DNA of 64,000 nt from UBA1930 sp943371535 (GTDB taxonomy: Bacteria; Bacteroidota; Bacteroidia; Chitinophagales; Chitinophagaceae): positions 1-64,000 of the forward strand of contig CALRVE020000006.1 of the NCBI GenBank assembly GCA_943371535.1, read 5' to 3'. A program made the position numbers and the translations under genes. A model generated the notes under the pieces. That model was given only the letters and a program-made list of their open reading frames with translations. It was not told the DNA's origin and searched no databases. Shown here one piece after another: positions 27,758-35,984 of the stretch; position 1 is the first letter of the stretch; each line of letters starts with the position of its first letter.

Positions 27758-28981
27758 TTATTGCATGGCTTGTTCTAAATCGTTTAAAATGTCATTTACA
27801 TTTTCTATACCTACACTCATTCTTATTAAACCATCGGTTATACCAAATTTGATTCTTTCTTCTCTTGGTACACTGTAATGCGTCATGCTTGCAGGATGAG
27901 AAATTAAGGTATCAACTGTTCCTAAGCTTACAGCTCTAACACACATTTGCAATTTGTTGATGAATTGTTTACCTGACTCTAAACCTCCTTTTAATTCAAA
28001 ACTCATTAATGCACCGGGATGTTTCATTTGTTTTGCACTAGTAGCAAAATCAGGATGAGTTTGTAAGCCTGTATAATTTACTTGTGCAACATGATTGTGT
28101 TGTGCTAAAAATTGTGCAACTTTCATAGCATTTTCGCAATGACGTTCCATTCGTACTTCTAAAGTTTTCATGCCGGTGCTTAATAAAAATGCATCAAAAG
28201 CATTGGCATTGCCACCCAATAAAGCCAACCATTTCCACACTTTGGTTTTCATGAGTTGAATATCTTTTCCAACCAACACTCCACCAATAGCTGTACCATG
28301 ACCATTTAAAAATTTAGTAGTGCTATGAAAAACATAATCTACTCCATATTTAAATGGTTGTTGTAAATAAGGTGTAGCAAACGTATTATCTACGGTTACC
28401 AATAAATTGTGTTGCTTGGCAATATTGGTTACTGCTTCAATATCTACACATTGAATAGTTGGATTAGCAGGTGTTTCTATATGCACTATTTTAATGCTTG
28501 GATGTTTTTTAATTAAATCTTCCACCACATTCAAATCTCTCAAATCGCCAATGATGGTTTGTACGCCAGCTTGTCCTAATACTTTATGCATTAACTCATA
28601 AGTTCCACCATATAATGAATAGTGCGATAAAACAGCATCGCCACTTTGTAAATTACTTAAAAACATAGTTGCCATTGCTGCTTGTCCGCTTGCATGTAAC
28701 AATGCTTTTAGCTGCAACGGAGTTCCGTCAGGATTTTGAATGCCAAATGCTTCTAATGCTGCAATGGTTTCTTCGGCAGCTTTAAAAGTGGGGTTTCCCC
28801 AACGAGAATAAATTTGTTCTTTATCTAAACTTTCAAAGCGTTCCATACCTTGTTCGGCAGTATCAAACACAAATGTGGAAGTTGCATAAATAGGCGTTAA
28901 ATGTGCATACGATTCGTTATTGCTTGCTGCTGTATGCATGGCTATAGAACTAATACCAGATAATGGAAATTTATTTGACAC
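27758..28981 (-). CDS. Cys/Met-metabolism PLP enzyme, methionine gamma-lyase-like
   Basis: This 407-aa protein is a complete member of the cystathionine gamma-synthase/lyase family. It shows HYSLYGGTYELMHKVLGQAG, VHIETPANPTIQCVDIEAV, TVDNTFATPYLQQPFKYG, and the PLP lysine in HSTTKFLNGHGTAIGGVL (near residue 220). The C-terminal SHPASMTHYSVPREER and RMSVGIENVNDIL are typical. FLNGHG and the overall wording lean to methionine gamma-lyase, but O-acetylhomoserine sulfhydrylase or cystathionine gamma-lyase cannot be excluded from sequence alone. It heads the operon with the D-amino-acid oxidase and acetyltransferase genes. Confidence 0.82.
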   Translation of the reverse strand: MSNKFPLSGISSIAMHTAASNNESYAHLTPIYATSTFVFDTAEQGMERFESLDKEQIYSRWGNPTFKAAEETIAALEAFGIQNPDGTPLQLKALLHASGQAAMATMFLSNLQSGDAVLSHYSLYGGTYELMHKVLGQAGVQTIIGDLRDLNVVEDLIKKHPSIKIVHIETPANPTIQCVDIEAVTNIAKQHNLLVTVDNTFATPYLQQPFKYGVDYVFHSTTKFLNGHGTAIGGVLVGKDIQLMKTKVWKWLALLGGNANAFDAFLLSTGMKTLEVRMERHCENAMKVAQFLAQHNHVAQVNYTGLQTHPDFATSAKQMKHPGALMSFELKGGLESGKQFINKLQMCVRAVSLGTVDTLISHPASMTHYSVPREERIKFGITDGLIRMSVGIENVNDILNDLEQAMQ

Positions 28982-29013
28982 GTTGTTTGTTTTTGAATGA
29001 TGTTGAATAAAAT

Positions 29014-29062
29014 AACAAAGGACACAAAGTAATAATTATTCATTACTTCATGTCCTTTTGTT
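29014..29062. repeat. Imperfect 20-bp hairpin between amidohydrolase and PLP-enzyme genes
   Basis: AACAAAGGACACAAAGTAAT pairs with ATTACTTCATGTCCTTTTGTT, with a few mismatches, around a short AT loop. It may terminate the amidohydrolase transcript. The words AAAGGA.AC.AA and CTAAGGA recur degenerately in the gaps near 18911, 33700 and 37920. Confidence 0.5.
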
Positions 29063-29090
29063 CAGTATAAATATTTCAATAAGAAATAAA

Positions 29091-30395
29091 TTATTTGATA
29101 TTGTATTTATACTTATACTTTTCGTACAGTTGTTTTTGTTTATTGTCTAAACTAACTGCTCTACCTTGTATAAAAGCATGTGTAACATTACTCGATTTCA
29201 TATCTAAAATATCGCCATCGCTAATAATAATGTTGGCATCTTTTCCTTTTTCTAAGCTGCCCGTTTTATCATCAATACCTAAAATTTTTGCAGCATTTAA
29301 AGTAATAGATTGTAATGCTTGTTCTTTGGTTAAACCATAAGCAGCGGCTGTGCCAGCATTAAACATTAAGTTTCTACCTTTTGTATTGGCATCCACATCG
29401 CCAATGGCAAATAACACACCTGCTTGTTGTAACAAGAAAGGTGTTTTATAAGGTTGATCTACATCATCATCTTGTGTTACAGGTAAGCTGTGCATTTCAT
29501 CTAAAATAACTGCCACATTATTTTCTTTTAAATAATCGGTAATCATCCAACTATCGGCACCACCAATTACCACTGTTTTAAAACCAAATTCTTTGGCAAA
29601 AGAAACACCAACTTGAATTTCTTTTACTGTTTGAGCATGTACATAAAAATTTTGTTTTTGCTCGAACAAAGGTTTCACGGCTTCAAATTTTAAATTGGTG
29701 TGTTCATGTTTGTCTTCATTGAAATAAGCTTTAGCCTGATGAAAGAAAACACGAACGTTTTCAATTCTATCCATGGCTGCTTTTATAGGGTCGGTTGGTG
29801 CACCTCCAAACTGAGCTAAAAACGCAGCTCTACCACCTCTTGCACCAGATAAATTGGGAATACGAAAGTGCATGCCACCATCGATTTTATAAGCTGCATC
29901 TTCCCAATTCCAAGCATCTAATTGCATAACCGATGATGTACCACTTATTATACCACCTTGTGGGATAATATTGGCCATTAAAATACCATTGGCTCTCATG
30001 GTACCAATTATTTTACTATCGGCATTATAAGCAATTACCGAACGAACATTGCTGTTAATTTCGCCCAATTCTCTTTCATCAATGGTTGAACGAGTACTAT
30101 TAATTTCATTTAAGCCAACATTCGATTGTGGGGTAATTAATCCTGGATAAATATGTTTGCCTTTACAATCAATTACTTGAGCATCGGCAATATTGGTTGT
30201 TGATGGCTTTACGTCAACTATTTTTCCTTTAGAAAAAAGCACCATACCATTTTCAATAATTTCTCCATTACCAATATGCACTGTTGCATTAATTAATGCA
30301 ATGGTTTTTTGTTGAGCTTTGGCAGGATAAACGGTTTCTTGTGCATTGCTTTTGAATAAAAGCAAACACGTTATTAATGTGAGTATTTGTTTCAT
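29091..30395 (-). CDS. Secreted amidohydrolase-family protein lacking the HxH metal motif
   Basis: This 434-aa protein has a signal peptide (MKQILTLITCLLLFKSNAQ) and the imidazolonepropionase-like amidohydrolase fold. It has the N-terminal TVHIGNGEIIENGMVLFSKG strands, the barrel, and the C-terminal ITLNAAKILGIDDKTGSLEKGKDANIIISDGD. Where active members have PG(L/I)xDxHxH, it reads YPGLITPQSNVG, so both metal-binding histidines are gone. The protein may be a non-catalytic partner of the fused amidohydrolase encoded just upstream. The genes are 109 bp apart with a small repeat between them. Periplasmic location follows from the signal peptide. Confidence 0.82.
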   Translation of the reverse strand: MKQILTLITCLLLFKSNAQETVYPAKAQQKTIALINATVHIGNGEIIENGMVLFSKGKIVDVKPSTTNIADAQVIDCKGKHIYPGLITPQSNVGLNEINSTRSTIDERELGEINSNVRSVIAYNADSKIIGTMRANGILMANIIPQGGIISGTSSVMQLDAWNWEDAAYKIDGGMHFRIPNLSGARGGRAAFLAQFGGAPTDPIKAAMDRIENVRVFFHQAKAYFNEDKHEHTNLKFEAVKPLFEQKQNFYVHAQTVKEIQVGVSFAKEFGFKTVVIGGADSWMITDYLKENNVAVILDEMHSLPVTQDDDVDQPYKTPFLLQQAGVLFAIGDVDANTKGRNLMFNAGTAAAYGLTKEQALQSITLNAAKILGIDDKTGSLEKGKDANIIISDGDILDMKSSNVTHAFIQGRAVSLDNKQKQLYEKYKYKYNIK

Positions 30396-30468
30396 AATAA
30401 TTTTTTTTAACTGTGTTTAAAGTTGAATGTTTAAGGTTCTTTTTTAGAATCTTCATTTATAGAAAAAT

Positions 30469-30500
30469 CCTTAAACCCTCTACCCTAAACCTTCAACCTT
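30469..30500. repeat. Word array CCTTAAACCCTCTACCCTAA type
   Basis: It iterates CCTTAAACC/CCCTAAACC/CTTCAACC. The reverse complement shares GGTAGAGGGT and GGTTTA with the array at 18054-18124. It lies in the gap between the two amidohydrolase genes. Confidence 0.5.
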
Positions 30501-30504
30501 GGTT

Positions 30505-33500
30505 CTAATAATCATCTCTCTCTAAAACACTGTGTTTATGTTTATGGTCTATTTCACATTCGTTGATTTCGTCTAGTCTTGGTCTAGCTCTCATCATGCC
30601 TGCTGCACCACCTGGTCCTCTTTTTTCTTGCAATAATTTTTGTATCAATCTTGCTTTTTCGGCAGCCATTTGTTTACGCAATTCAGCATCTTTTTCTCTG
30701 TCGAAATAAATTGTACCATCTACAATAGTATACATTGCTTTTGCATAAATGCTCAATGGATGATCGCTCCACAAAACCACATCGGCATCTTTGCCCACTT
30801 TTATGCTGCCCACTCTATCGGCAACATGTAACATAATTGCAGGATTGAGCGTAGCCATTTTCAATGCTTCTTCTTCACTGGTACCACCATATTTTACACT
30901 TTTAGCAGCTTCTTGATTTAAACGACGAGCCATCTCGGCATCATCGCTATTAATTGCAACTGTTACACCTACTTTTTGCATAATCGCAGGGTTGTATGCT
31001 ATGGCATCTTGTACTTCCATTTTATAAGCCCACCAATCACTAAAGGTTGAAGCATAAGCCCCATGTTCTTTCATTTTATCGGCTACTTTATACCCTTCTA
31101 AAATGTGGGTGAATGTGTTGAGTTTAAAGTTGAATTTTTCTGCCACTTTCATCATCATTGCAATTTCACTTTGTATATATGAATGGCAAGTGATGAACCT
31201 TTTCTTGTTCAATATTTCACTTAAGGTTTCTAATTCTAAATCTTTTCTTTTATCTACGCCCATTTTTTGATAATCCAATGCACGTTGAAATGCATCCATA
31301 TAAGTTTGTTCAACACCCATACGAGAATCTGGGAAACGATTGTTATTGGTAGAAGATGAACGTTTTACATTTTCGCCCAAAGCAAACTTGATGAAGCCAT
31401 CCCAATTGGCAAATTTCATTTCTTCTGGACCAACACCCCAACGTAATTTGAGCAATTGTGTTTGTCCGCCAATAGGATTACAACTGCCATGTAAAATATG
31501 AGATGAAGTAACGCCACCACTTAGCTGACGATAAATATTAACATCTTCAGGATTAATTACATCGGCTACTCTAACTTCGGCAGTTACCGATTGTGTACAT
31601 TCATTAATGCCACCTGTTGCAGCAATATGACTATGTTCATCAATAATTCCAGCAGTTAAATGTTTGCCAGTTCCATCAATAATTTTAGTGCCTCCTTTTA
31701 ATCCATTTCCAATAGCACTAATTTTTCCGTTCTTTAATAATACGTCTGTATTTTCAATTTTACCATTTTTTTCGTTGGTCCAAACGGTAACATTTTTAAT
31801 TAAAATTTCTTCTTGTTTGGGTGCTTGTTTCCAACCATACCCATTGAAAGGATAAACTACATCTGCAATGGTTGATGGTGTATTTCTTCTTGCACCAGCA
31901 AAACCAGCTCCTCCTTGTCTTTTAGTAGTATCAGCAGTTTCAGTTGGTAAGTCACTTTTAAAATTCATTTTCCAAGTAACTACATCTCCATTGGCTAAAT
32001 AACCATTTCCATTCCAATTTGGTCTACCTAATACGCCACTTAAATTATTTTGTTTACCCATTTCAGCACGGCTAGTCCAACTAATTTTAACCAACTTTTC
32101 GTTAATGGTTAAAGTAGCATTTGTTGCGGTTGAATCGGTTGGTGCTTTTATAGAAAGGGTTGGTTTTTCTACACTCCCTTTTATAGTGGCTTCATAAGTT
32201 TTAGTAGTACCTTTTGTATTGATAGAAAAAGTGTACACACCTCTATAATCGTTCCAGCCTTCTTCTTTCACTACATATTTTTGTCCTTGCACCCAGTTTT
32301 GAAAAATGGTGGTTGAATCTTTAAAAATATTGTTGTTGGTAATGAAAAAGTTGGCGGCTTTGCCTGCATCTAAACTTCCAACTTTATCATACACATTAAT
32401 GAGTGTAGCAGGAATTTTAGTTAAAGCATCCATGGCTGTTTTTTCACTCAACCCATTTTGAATGGCTTTTCTTAAGTTGGTTAAGAAATCATTTGCAGAA
32501 GCTAATCCTGCTGCTGTTAAAGCAAAATTAATTCCTGCTTTTTCAATCATAGCTGGTTGAGACGGAGCCATTTCCCAATGTTTCATATCGCCAAGTGCTA
32601 CAATTCTTGCATCGTTGGGATCTTCTACATCCATTGGTGCAGGATAATTTAAAGGAAGAATTACTGAGGCTTTGGTTGCTTTTAATTCTTCTATTCTTTG
32701 GTACAAATCGTTCGTTCCTTTTAAAATAAAATTCACTCCAAATTCTTTGGCAATTTTATCAGCACGAAGTGCATTGTATTTGTCGTTACCAATATCAAAT
32801 ATTTGAGGAAGGTTTTGATTGTCTAACCAAGCTTGCAAACTAATATTCGTTCCTTCTGTTGCAGGTTTGTTTTTATACCATTGTGCATCTAAATAAGTTT
32901 GACGAATTAAGGCTATACAACCCATTAAACTTCCTGGATAATCTTGCGTACTAGTGCCTTTATTAAAAGAATAAAATGCTGCAACTTTTTCTTTCAGCAT
33001 TTCAAAGTTTTCTTTTTGATTGCCTAGTGTAACTAAAGTTCCTGTACCTCTTGCAATACCATCTTGGTTATTGGCAACCACTGTTCCAAAACCTGCATTA
33101 CGCAATTCTCTAGCTTTAGTTTCATTGATTTGAAAGTTTTGATAGGCATTTACTTCGGCTTTGATGGCTTGGTTCCAACCATAAGCACCTTTGGTATTGC
33201 TTACAAATTGTTGAGGACCGCCAAAACCTCTGCCACCAACTGTTAAGGTTGTTGTAGAAGCAACTCCATAATCGCTATACAAATCGATAAAAGAAGGATA
33301 AATAAATTTGCCATTACAATCAATTACCACCGCTTCTTTAGGAACTGGAATGTTGATGCCTATAATTTTTCCTTGTTTAATTACTAGTGAGGCATTTTGT
33401 AAAGTAGTTTGTGCATCTTTTACAATAGTGGCATTGGTAAAAGCAAAAATGCCTAAGCGTTCATCGGCAGTACCATTAATAGGAAAAGTTTCTTGTGCTT

Positions 33501-33555
33501 GTAATAGCAATACAAGAAACATTGCCGAAAGCAAGAGTTTCAGTTTTCTCATCAT
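30505..33555 (-). CDS. Secreted double-domain amidohydrolase
   Basis: This 1016-aa protein has a signal peptide ending near LLLQAQ and two amidohydrolase-like halves. The first half (about 25-420) reads YPSFIDLYSDYGV where the HxH motif should be, so it looks inactive. A beta-rich linker (about 430-590) follows. The second half (about 600-980) has the intact motif AGIIDEHSHIAAT, later histidines in ITCHSY and LNTFTHILEG, and the metal Asp in VAINSDDAEMARR. It therefore should hydrolyse an amide or cyclic substrate in the periplasm. The tail RPRLDEINECEIDHKHKHSV is histidine-rich. Its inactive N-terminal half resembles the neighbouring 434-aa protein. Confidence 0.85.
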   Translation of the reverse strand: MMRKLKLLLSAMFLVLLLQAQETFPINGTADERLGIFAFTNATIVKDAQTTLQNASLVIKQGKIIGINIPVPKEAVVIDCNGKFIYPSFIDLYSDYGVASTTTLTVGGRGFGGPQQFVSNTKGAYGWNQAIKAEVNAYQNFQINETKARELRNAGFGTVVANNQDGIARGTGTLVTLGNQKENFEMLKEKVAAFYSFNKGTSTQDYPGSLMGCIALIRQTYLDAQWYKNKPATEGTNISLQAWLDNQNLPQIFDIGNDKYNALRADKIAKEFGVNFILKGTNDLYQRIEELKATKASVILPLNYPAPMDVEDPNDARIVALGDMKHWEMAPSQPAMIEKAGINFALTAAGLASANDFLTNLRKAIQNGLSEKTAMDALTKIPATLINVYDKVGSLDAGKAANFFITNNNIFKDSTTIFQNWVQGQKYVVKEEGWNDYRGVYTFSINTKGTTKTYEATIKGSVEKPTLSIKAPTDSTATNATLTINEKLVKISWTSRAEMGKQNNLSGVLGRPNWNGNGYLANGDVVTWKMNFKSDLPTETADTTKRQGGAGFAGARRNTPSTIADVVYPFNGYGWKQAPKQEEILIKNVTVWTNEKNGKIENTDVLLKNGKISAIGNGLKGGTKIIDGTGKHLTAGIIDEHSHIAATGGINECTQSVTAEVRVADVINPEDVNIYRQLSGGVTSSHILHGSCNPIGGQTQLLKLRWGVGPEEMKFANWDGFIKFALGENVKRSSSTNNNRFPDSRMGVEQTYMDAFQRALDYQKMGVDKRKDLELETLSEILNKKRFITCHSYIQSEIAMMMKVAEKFNFKLNTFTHILEGYKVADKMKEHGAYASTFSDWWAYKMEVQDAIAYNPAIMQKVGVTVAINSDDAEMARRLNQEAAKSVKYGGTSEEEALKMATLNPAIMLHVADRVGSIKVGKDADVVLWSDHPLSIYAKAMYTIVDGTIYFDREKDAELRKQMAAEKARLIQKLLQEKRGPGGAAGMMRARPRLDEINECEIDHKHKHSVLERDDY

Positions 33556-33846
33556 GTTTGTTTTGGTTTTTATTCTGCTATAAAACTAATCAAATACAGT
33601 TAAGGTTGTAACCGTTCATCAAATTTTCGGTGAAAGTGTAAGGTTATAGGGTGTTGAGCGTAAATACGATAATTGTTTCACAAGAAGAAATATTTCACGC
33701 TAAGAAACAAAGGATACAAAGCTCACTAAGTTTTATTCTCTCTGTTCAACTCCATTATTCTCTTTCTCTGTGGCGAAAAACGCAATTCCGTCATTCATAA
33801 AACTTCCGTTCTGTTCAACTGTTACCTTTACAAAAACAAATTTTTT
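33556..33846. other. Divergent intergenic region with degenerate repeat words
   Basis: This gap separates the divergent amidohydrolase and AhpD-like genes, so promoters for both should lie here. TACCTTTA just before 33847 is one base off the -7 consensus. CACGCTAAGAAACAAAGGATAC and nearby text resemble the CTAAGGA word family at 18911 and 37920. Nothing coding is seen. Confidence 0.4.
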
Positions 33847-34191
33847 ATGAGCAACTTGGTGAAAGAATTTAACGACTACCGTGAAAAAATGAATGAAGTA
33901 ATTCTAAGTAAAAATAACTTAGTCATGAAACGCCTTTGGAACTTAGATACCAATACCTACGATGAGGGTGCAATAGATAAGAAAACCAAAGAAATGTTGG
34001 GCTTGGTTGCAAGCATGGTATTACGTTGCGATGATTGTATTAAATATCATTTAGGCAAATCGTATGAATTGGGCGTTACCACAGAACAGATGTACGAAAT
34101 TTTTGCAGTAGCCAATATTGTTGGAGGAACCATTGTAATTCCTCATACACGTAGAGCTGCTGAGTACTGGGAGGAGTTACAATCTCAATAA
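33847..34191 (+). CDS. Carboxymuconolactone decarboxylase family protein (AhpD-like)
   Basis: This 114-aa, mostly helical protein matches the carboxymuconolactone decarboxylase/AhpD superfamily. The redox CxxC lies in SMVLRCDDCIKYHLGKSYEL with the conserved downstream histidine, followed by TEQMYEIFAVANIVGGTIV. The CxxCxxxH signature favours a peroxidase or disulfide-reductase-like function over decarboxylation. The substrate is unknown. It is followed at once by a direct repeat and a four-helix-bundle gene, so it is probably transcribed alone. Confidence 0.87.
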   Translation: MSNLVKEFNDYREKMNEVILSKNNLVMKRLWNLDTNTYDEGAIDKKTKEMLGLVASMVLRCDDCIKYHLGKSYELGVTTEQMYEIFAVANIVGGTIVIPHTRRAAEYWEELQSQ

Positions 34192-34200
34192 TTGTAAATT

Positions 34201-34258
34201 GAGCATTGTTCGTTGAGCATTGAGCGTTAAAACAAATGTTCAATAATCAATTTTCAAC
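34201..34258. repeat. Direct repeat left of the four-helix-bundle gene (copy 1)
   Basis: The core words GTTCGTTGAGCATTGAGCGT and AATGTTCAATAATCAAT recur in the same order and orientation at 34743-34801 with only a handful of mismatches over about 58 bp. The two copies bracket a 378-bp gene. Confidence 0.8.
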
Positions 34259-34355
34259 TTTCAATGTTCAATTAAAATGCAATTGAATGTTGAAACAAAA
34301 ATTACTCATCAATTTATATTGTACATTTTTGTATTTTCATGTATAAATTTTATAT

Positions 34356-34733
34356 ATGGAAAACAAAAAATTCGATTTGGAAGATCGATTTGTAGATTTT
34401 ACATGTAAAATGATTGATGTAGTTGAAGCTTTGCCAAATACAAGAACAGGAAATTATATTGCAGGTCAGTTAATTAGGTCTTGCCATTCTCCAACTTTTA
34501 ATTATGGTGAAGTACAAGCTGCCGAGAGTAGGAATGATTTTATTCACAAAATGGGCATTGTACTCAAAGAATTAAAGGAATGTAGAATTGCTTTAAAAGT
34601 GATTATTAAAAAGCAGCTAATTAAGCCTATCAATAGCCTAGATGAAATATTCAAAGAAACACAAGAACTAATTGCTATCATAGCGAAAGGCTTAGAAACG
34701 GCTAGAAAAAACAAATCGACTCCAATCAAATAA
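34356..34733 (+). CDS. Four helix bundle protein (23S rRNA intervening-sequence type)
   Basis: This 125-aa protein is a standard S23/IVP four-helix-bundle member: KMIDVVEALPNTRTGNYIAG, then QLIRSCHSPTFNYGEVQAAE, RNDFIHKMGIVLKELKECRI and a last helix with TQELIAIIAKGLETARK. Family members occur inside 23S rRNA intervening sequences and as stand-alone genes, and are related to the Avd accessory proteins of diversity-generating retroelements. No reverse transcriptase lies nearby. The gene is flanked by 58-bp direct repeats. The function is unknown. Confidence 0.88.
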   Translation: MENKKFDLEDRFVDFTCKMIDVVEALPNTRTGNYIAGQLIRSCHSPTFNYGEVQAAESRNDFIHKMGIVLKELKECRIALKVIIKKQLIKPINSLDEIFKETQELIAIIAKGLETARKNKSTPIK

Positions 34734-34742
34734 TTGAATATT

Positions 34743-34801
34743 GAACACTGTTCGTTGAGCATTGAGCGTTAAAATAAATGTTCAATAATCAATATTCAAC
34801 C
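34743..34801. repeat. Direct repeat right of the four-helix-bundle gene (copy 2)
   Basis: This is the partner of 34201-34258. Differences are single bases, for example TTAAAATAAATG here against TTAAAACAAATG there. Repeat-to-repeat distance is 542 bp. Confidence 0.8.
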
Positions 34802-34878
34802 TTTTTGGTAACGTTTTCGCAGTCAATTGTTCAAGTTATGCATTACATCTTTACATTTACGTAATTAAATTGTTTGTC

Positions 34879-35913
34879 ATGAGCACTACAGTTGCAACCC
34901 CAACCCTTACAGCTAAAGATTTTGCCACCGATCAAGAAGTTCGTTGGTGCCCTGGATGTGGCGATTACTCCATTTTGGCACAAGTACAAAAAATTATGCC
35001 CGGCATTGGTGTACCCAAAGAAAATATTGTGATCATTAGTGGTATTGGCTGTTCTTCTCGTTTTCCATACTACATGAATACCTATGGTATGCACTCTATT
35101 CATGGTAGAGCAACTGCTGTTGCAAGTGGATTAAAAGCAAGCCGTCCAGAACTGAGTGTTTGGATTGTGAGTGGTGATGGCGATAGTATGAGTATTGGTG
35201 GTAATCATACCATTCATTTATTGAGAAGAAATTTTGACGTAAACTTATTGGTATTTAACAACCAAATTTATGGTTTAACCAAAGGACAATATTCTCCTAC
35301 TTCCGAGATCAATAAAGTAACAAAAAGTACACCTGTTGGTAGTATAGATCATCCATTTAACCCAGCAGCATTAGCAATGGGTGCCGATGCTACTTTTATT
35401 GCCAGAAGTATGGATAGAGATCCTAAACATTTACAATCTGTGCTTACCCGTAGTCATCAACACAAAGGAGCATCTTTTGTAGAAATTTATCAAAACTGCA
35501 ACATCTTTAACGATGGAGCTTTTGAAGTATTTACCGAAAAAAGTACCAAGGCCGATAATGTATTATTCTTAGAACAAGGCAAACCACTAGTATTTGGTGC
35601 AACCAACAATAAAGGCATTAAGTTAGATGGATTGAAACCAGTAATTGTAGATTTAGAAGAAGGTGCAAGCACCGATGATTTATGGATACATGACGAAAAG
35701 GATTTTTATAAAGCTCAGATATTGATTAGAATGTTTGATGATCCAAGAGTTGAAGGACATTTCCCTCGTCCGTTTGGAGTTTTTTACGAAACAGAAAGAG
35801 CTTGTTACGAAGACGTTTTGGCTATGCAAATTGATGAAGCCATTGCTACCAAAGGAAAAGGCAATTTAGATAAATTATTAAGAGGCAGAGAAGTTTGGGA
35901 AATTGCTGAATAA
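34879..35913 (+). CDS. 2-oxoacid:ferredoxin oxidoreductase, beta subunit
   Basis: The beta subunit binds thiamine diphosphate and, with an alpha/gamma subunit, oxidatively decarboxylates 2-oxoacids (often 2-oxoglutarate) with ferredoxin as acceptor. The 344-aa protein has VRWCPGCGDYSIL, SGIGCSSRFPYYM, and the ThDP motif SGDGDSMSIGGNH followed by FNNQIYGLTKGQYSPTSE. A TTG at 34870 is in frame, but the ATG at 34879 is preferred. The alpha subunit gene that normally precedes it is absent; instead the AhpD-like gene and the repeat-flanked four-helix gene lie upstream. A strong bidirectional terminator follows. Confidence 0.9.
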   Translation: MSTTVATPTLTAKDFATDQEVRWCPGCGDYSILAQVQKIMPGIGVPKENIVIISGIGCSSRFPYYMNTYGMHSIHGRATAVASGLKASRPELSVWIVSGDGDSMSIGGNHTIHLLRRNFDVNLLVFNNQIYGLTKGQYSPTSEINKVTKSTPVGSIDHPFNPAALAMGADATFIARSMDRDPKHLQSVLTRSHQHKGASFVEIYQNCNIFNDGAFEVFTEKSTKADNVLFLEQGKPLVFGATNNKGIKLDGLKPVIVDLEEGASTDDLWIHDEKDFYKAQILIRMFDDPRVEGHFPRPFGVFYETERACYEDVLAMQIDEAIATKGKGNLDKLLRGREVWEIAE

Positions 35914-35940
35914 TCATTTTCAAGAAAAGTATTTACATAA

Positions 35941-35975
35941 AAACGGCGATGAAAAATTTCATCGCCGTTTTTCTT
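35941..35975. terminator. Bidirectional terminator between the oxidoreductase and GH28 genes
   Basis: AAAACGGCGATGAAA pairs perfectly with TTTCATCGCCGTTTT, with T-runs on both strands. It sits between two convergent stop codons and can serve both genes. Confidence 0.88.
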
Positions 35976-35984
35976 TTTAATATT

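Noticed and set aside
34356..34733. Diversity-generating retroelement, since Avd proteins share this fold
   Set aside because: No reverse transcriptase or template/variable repeat pair lies nearby.
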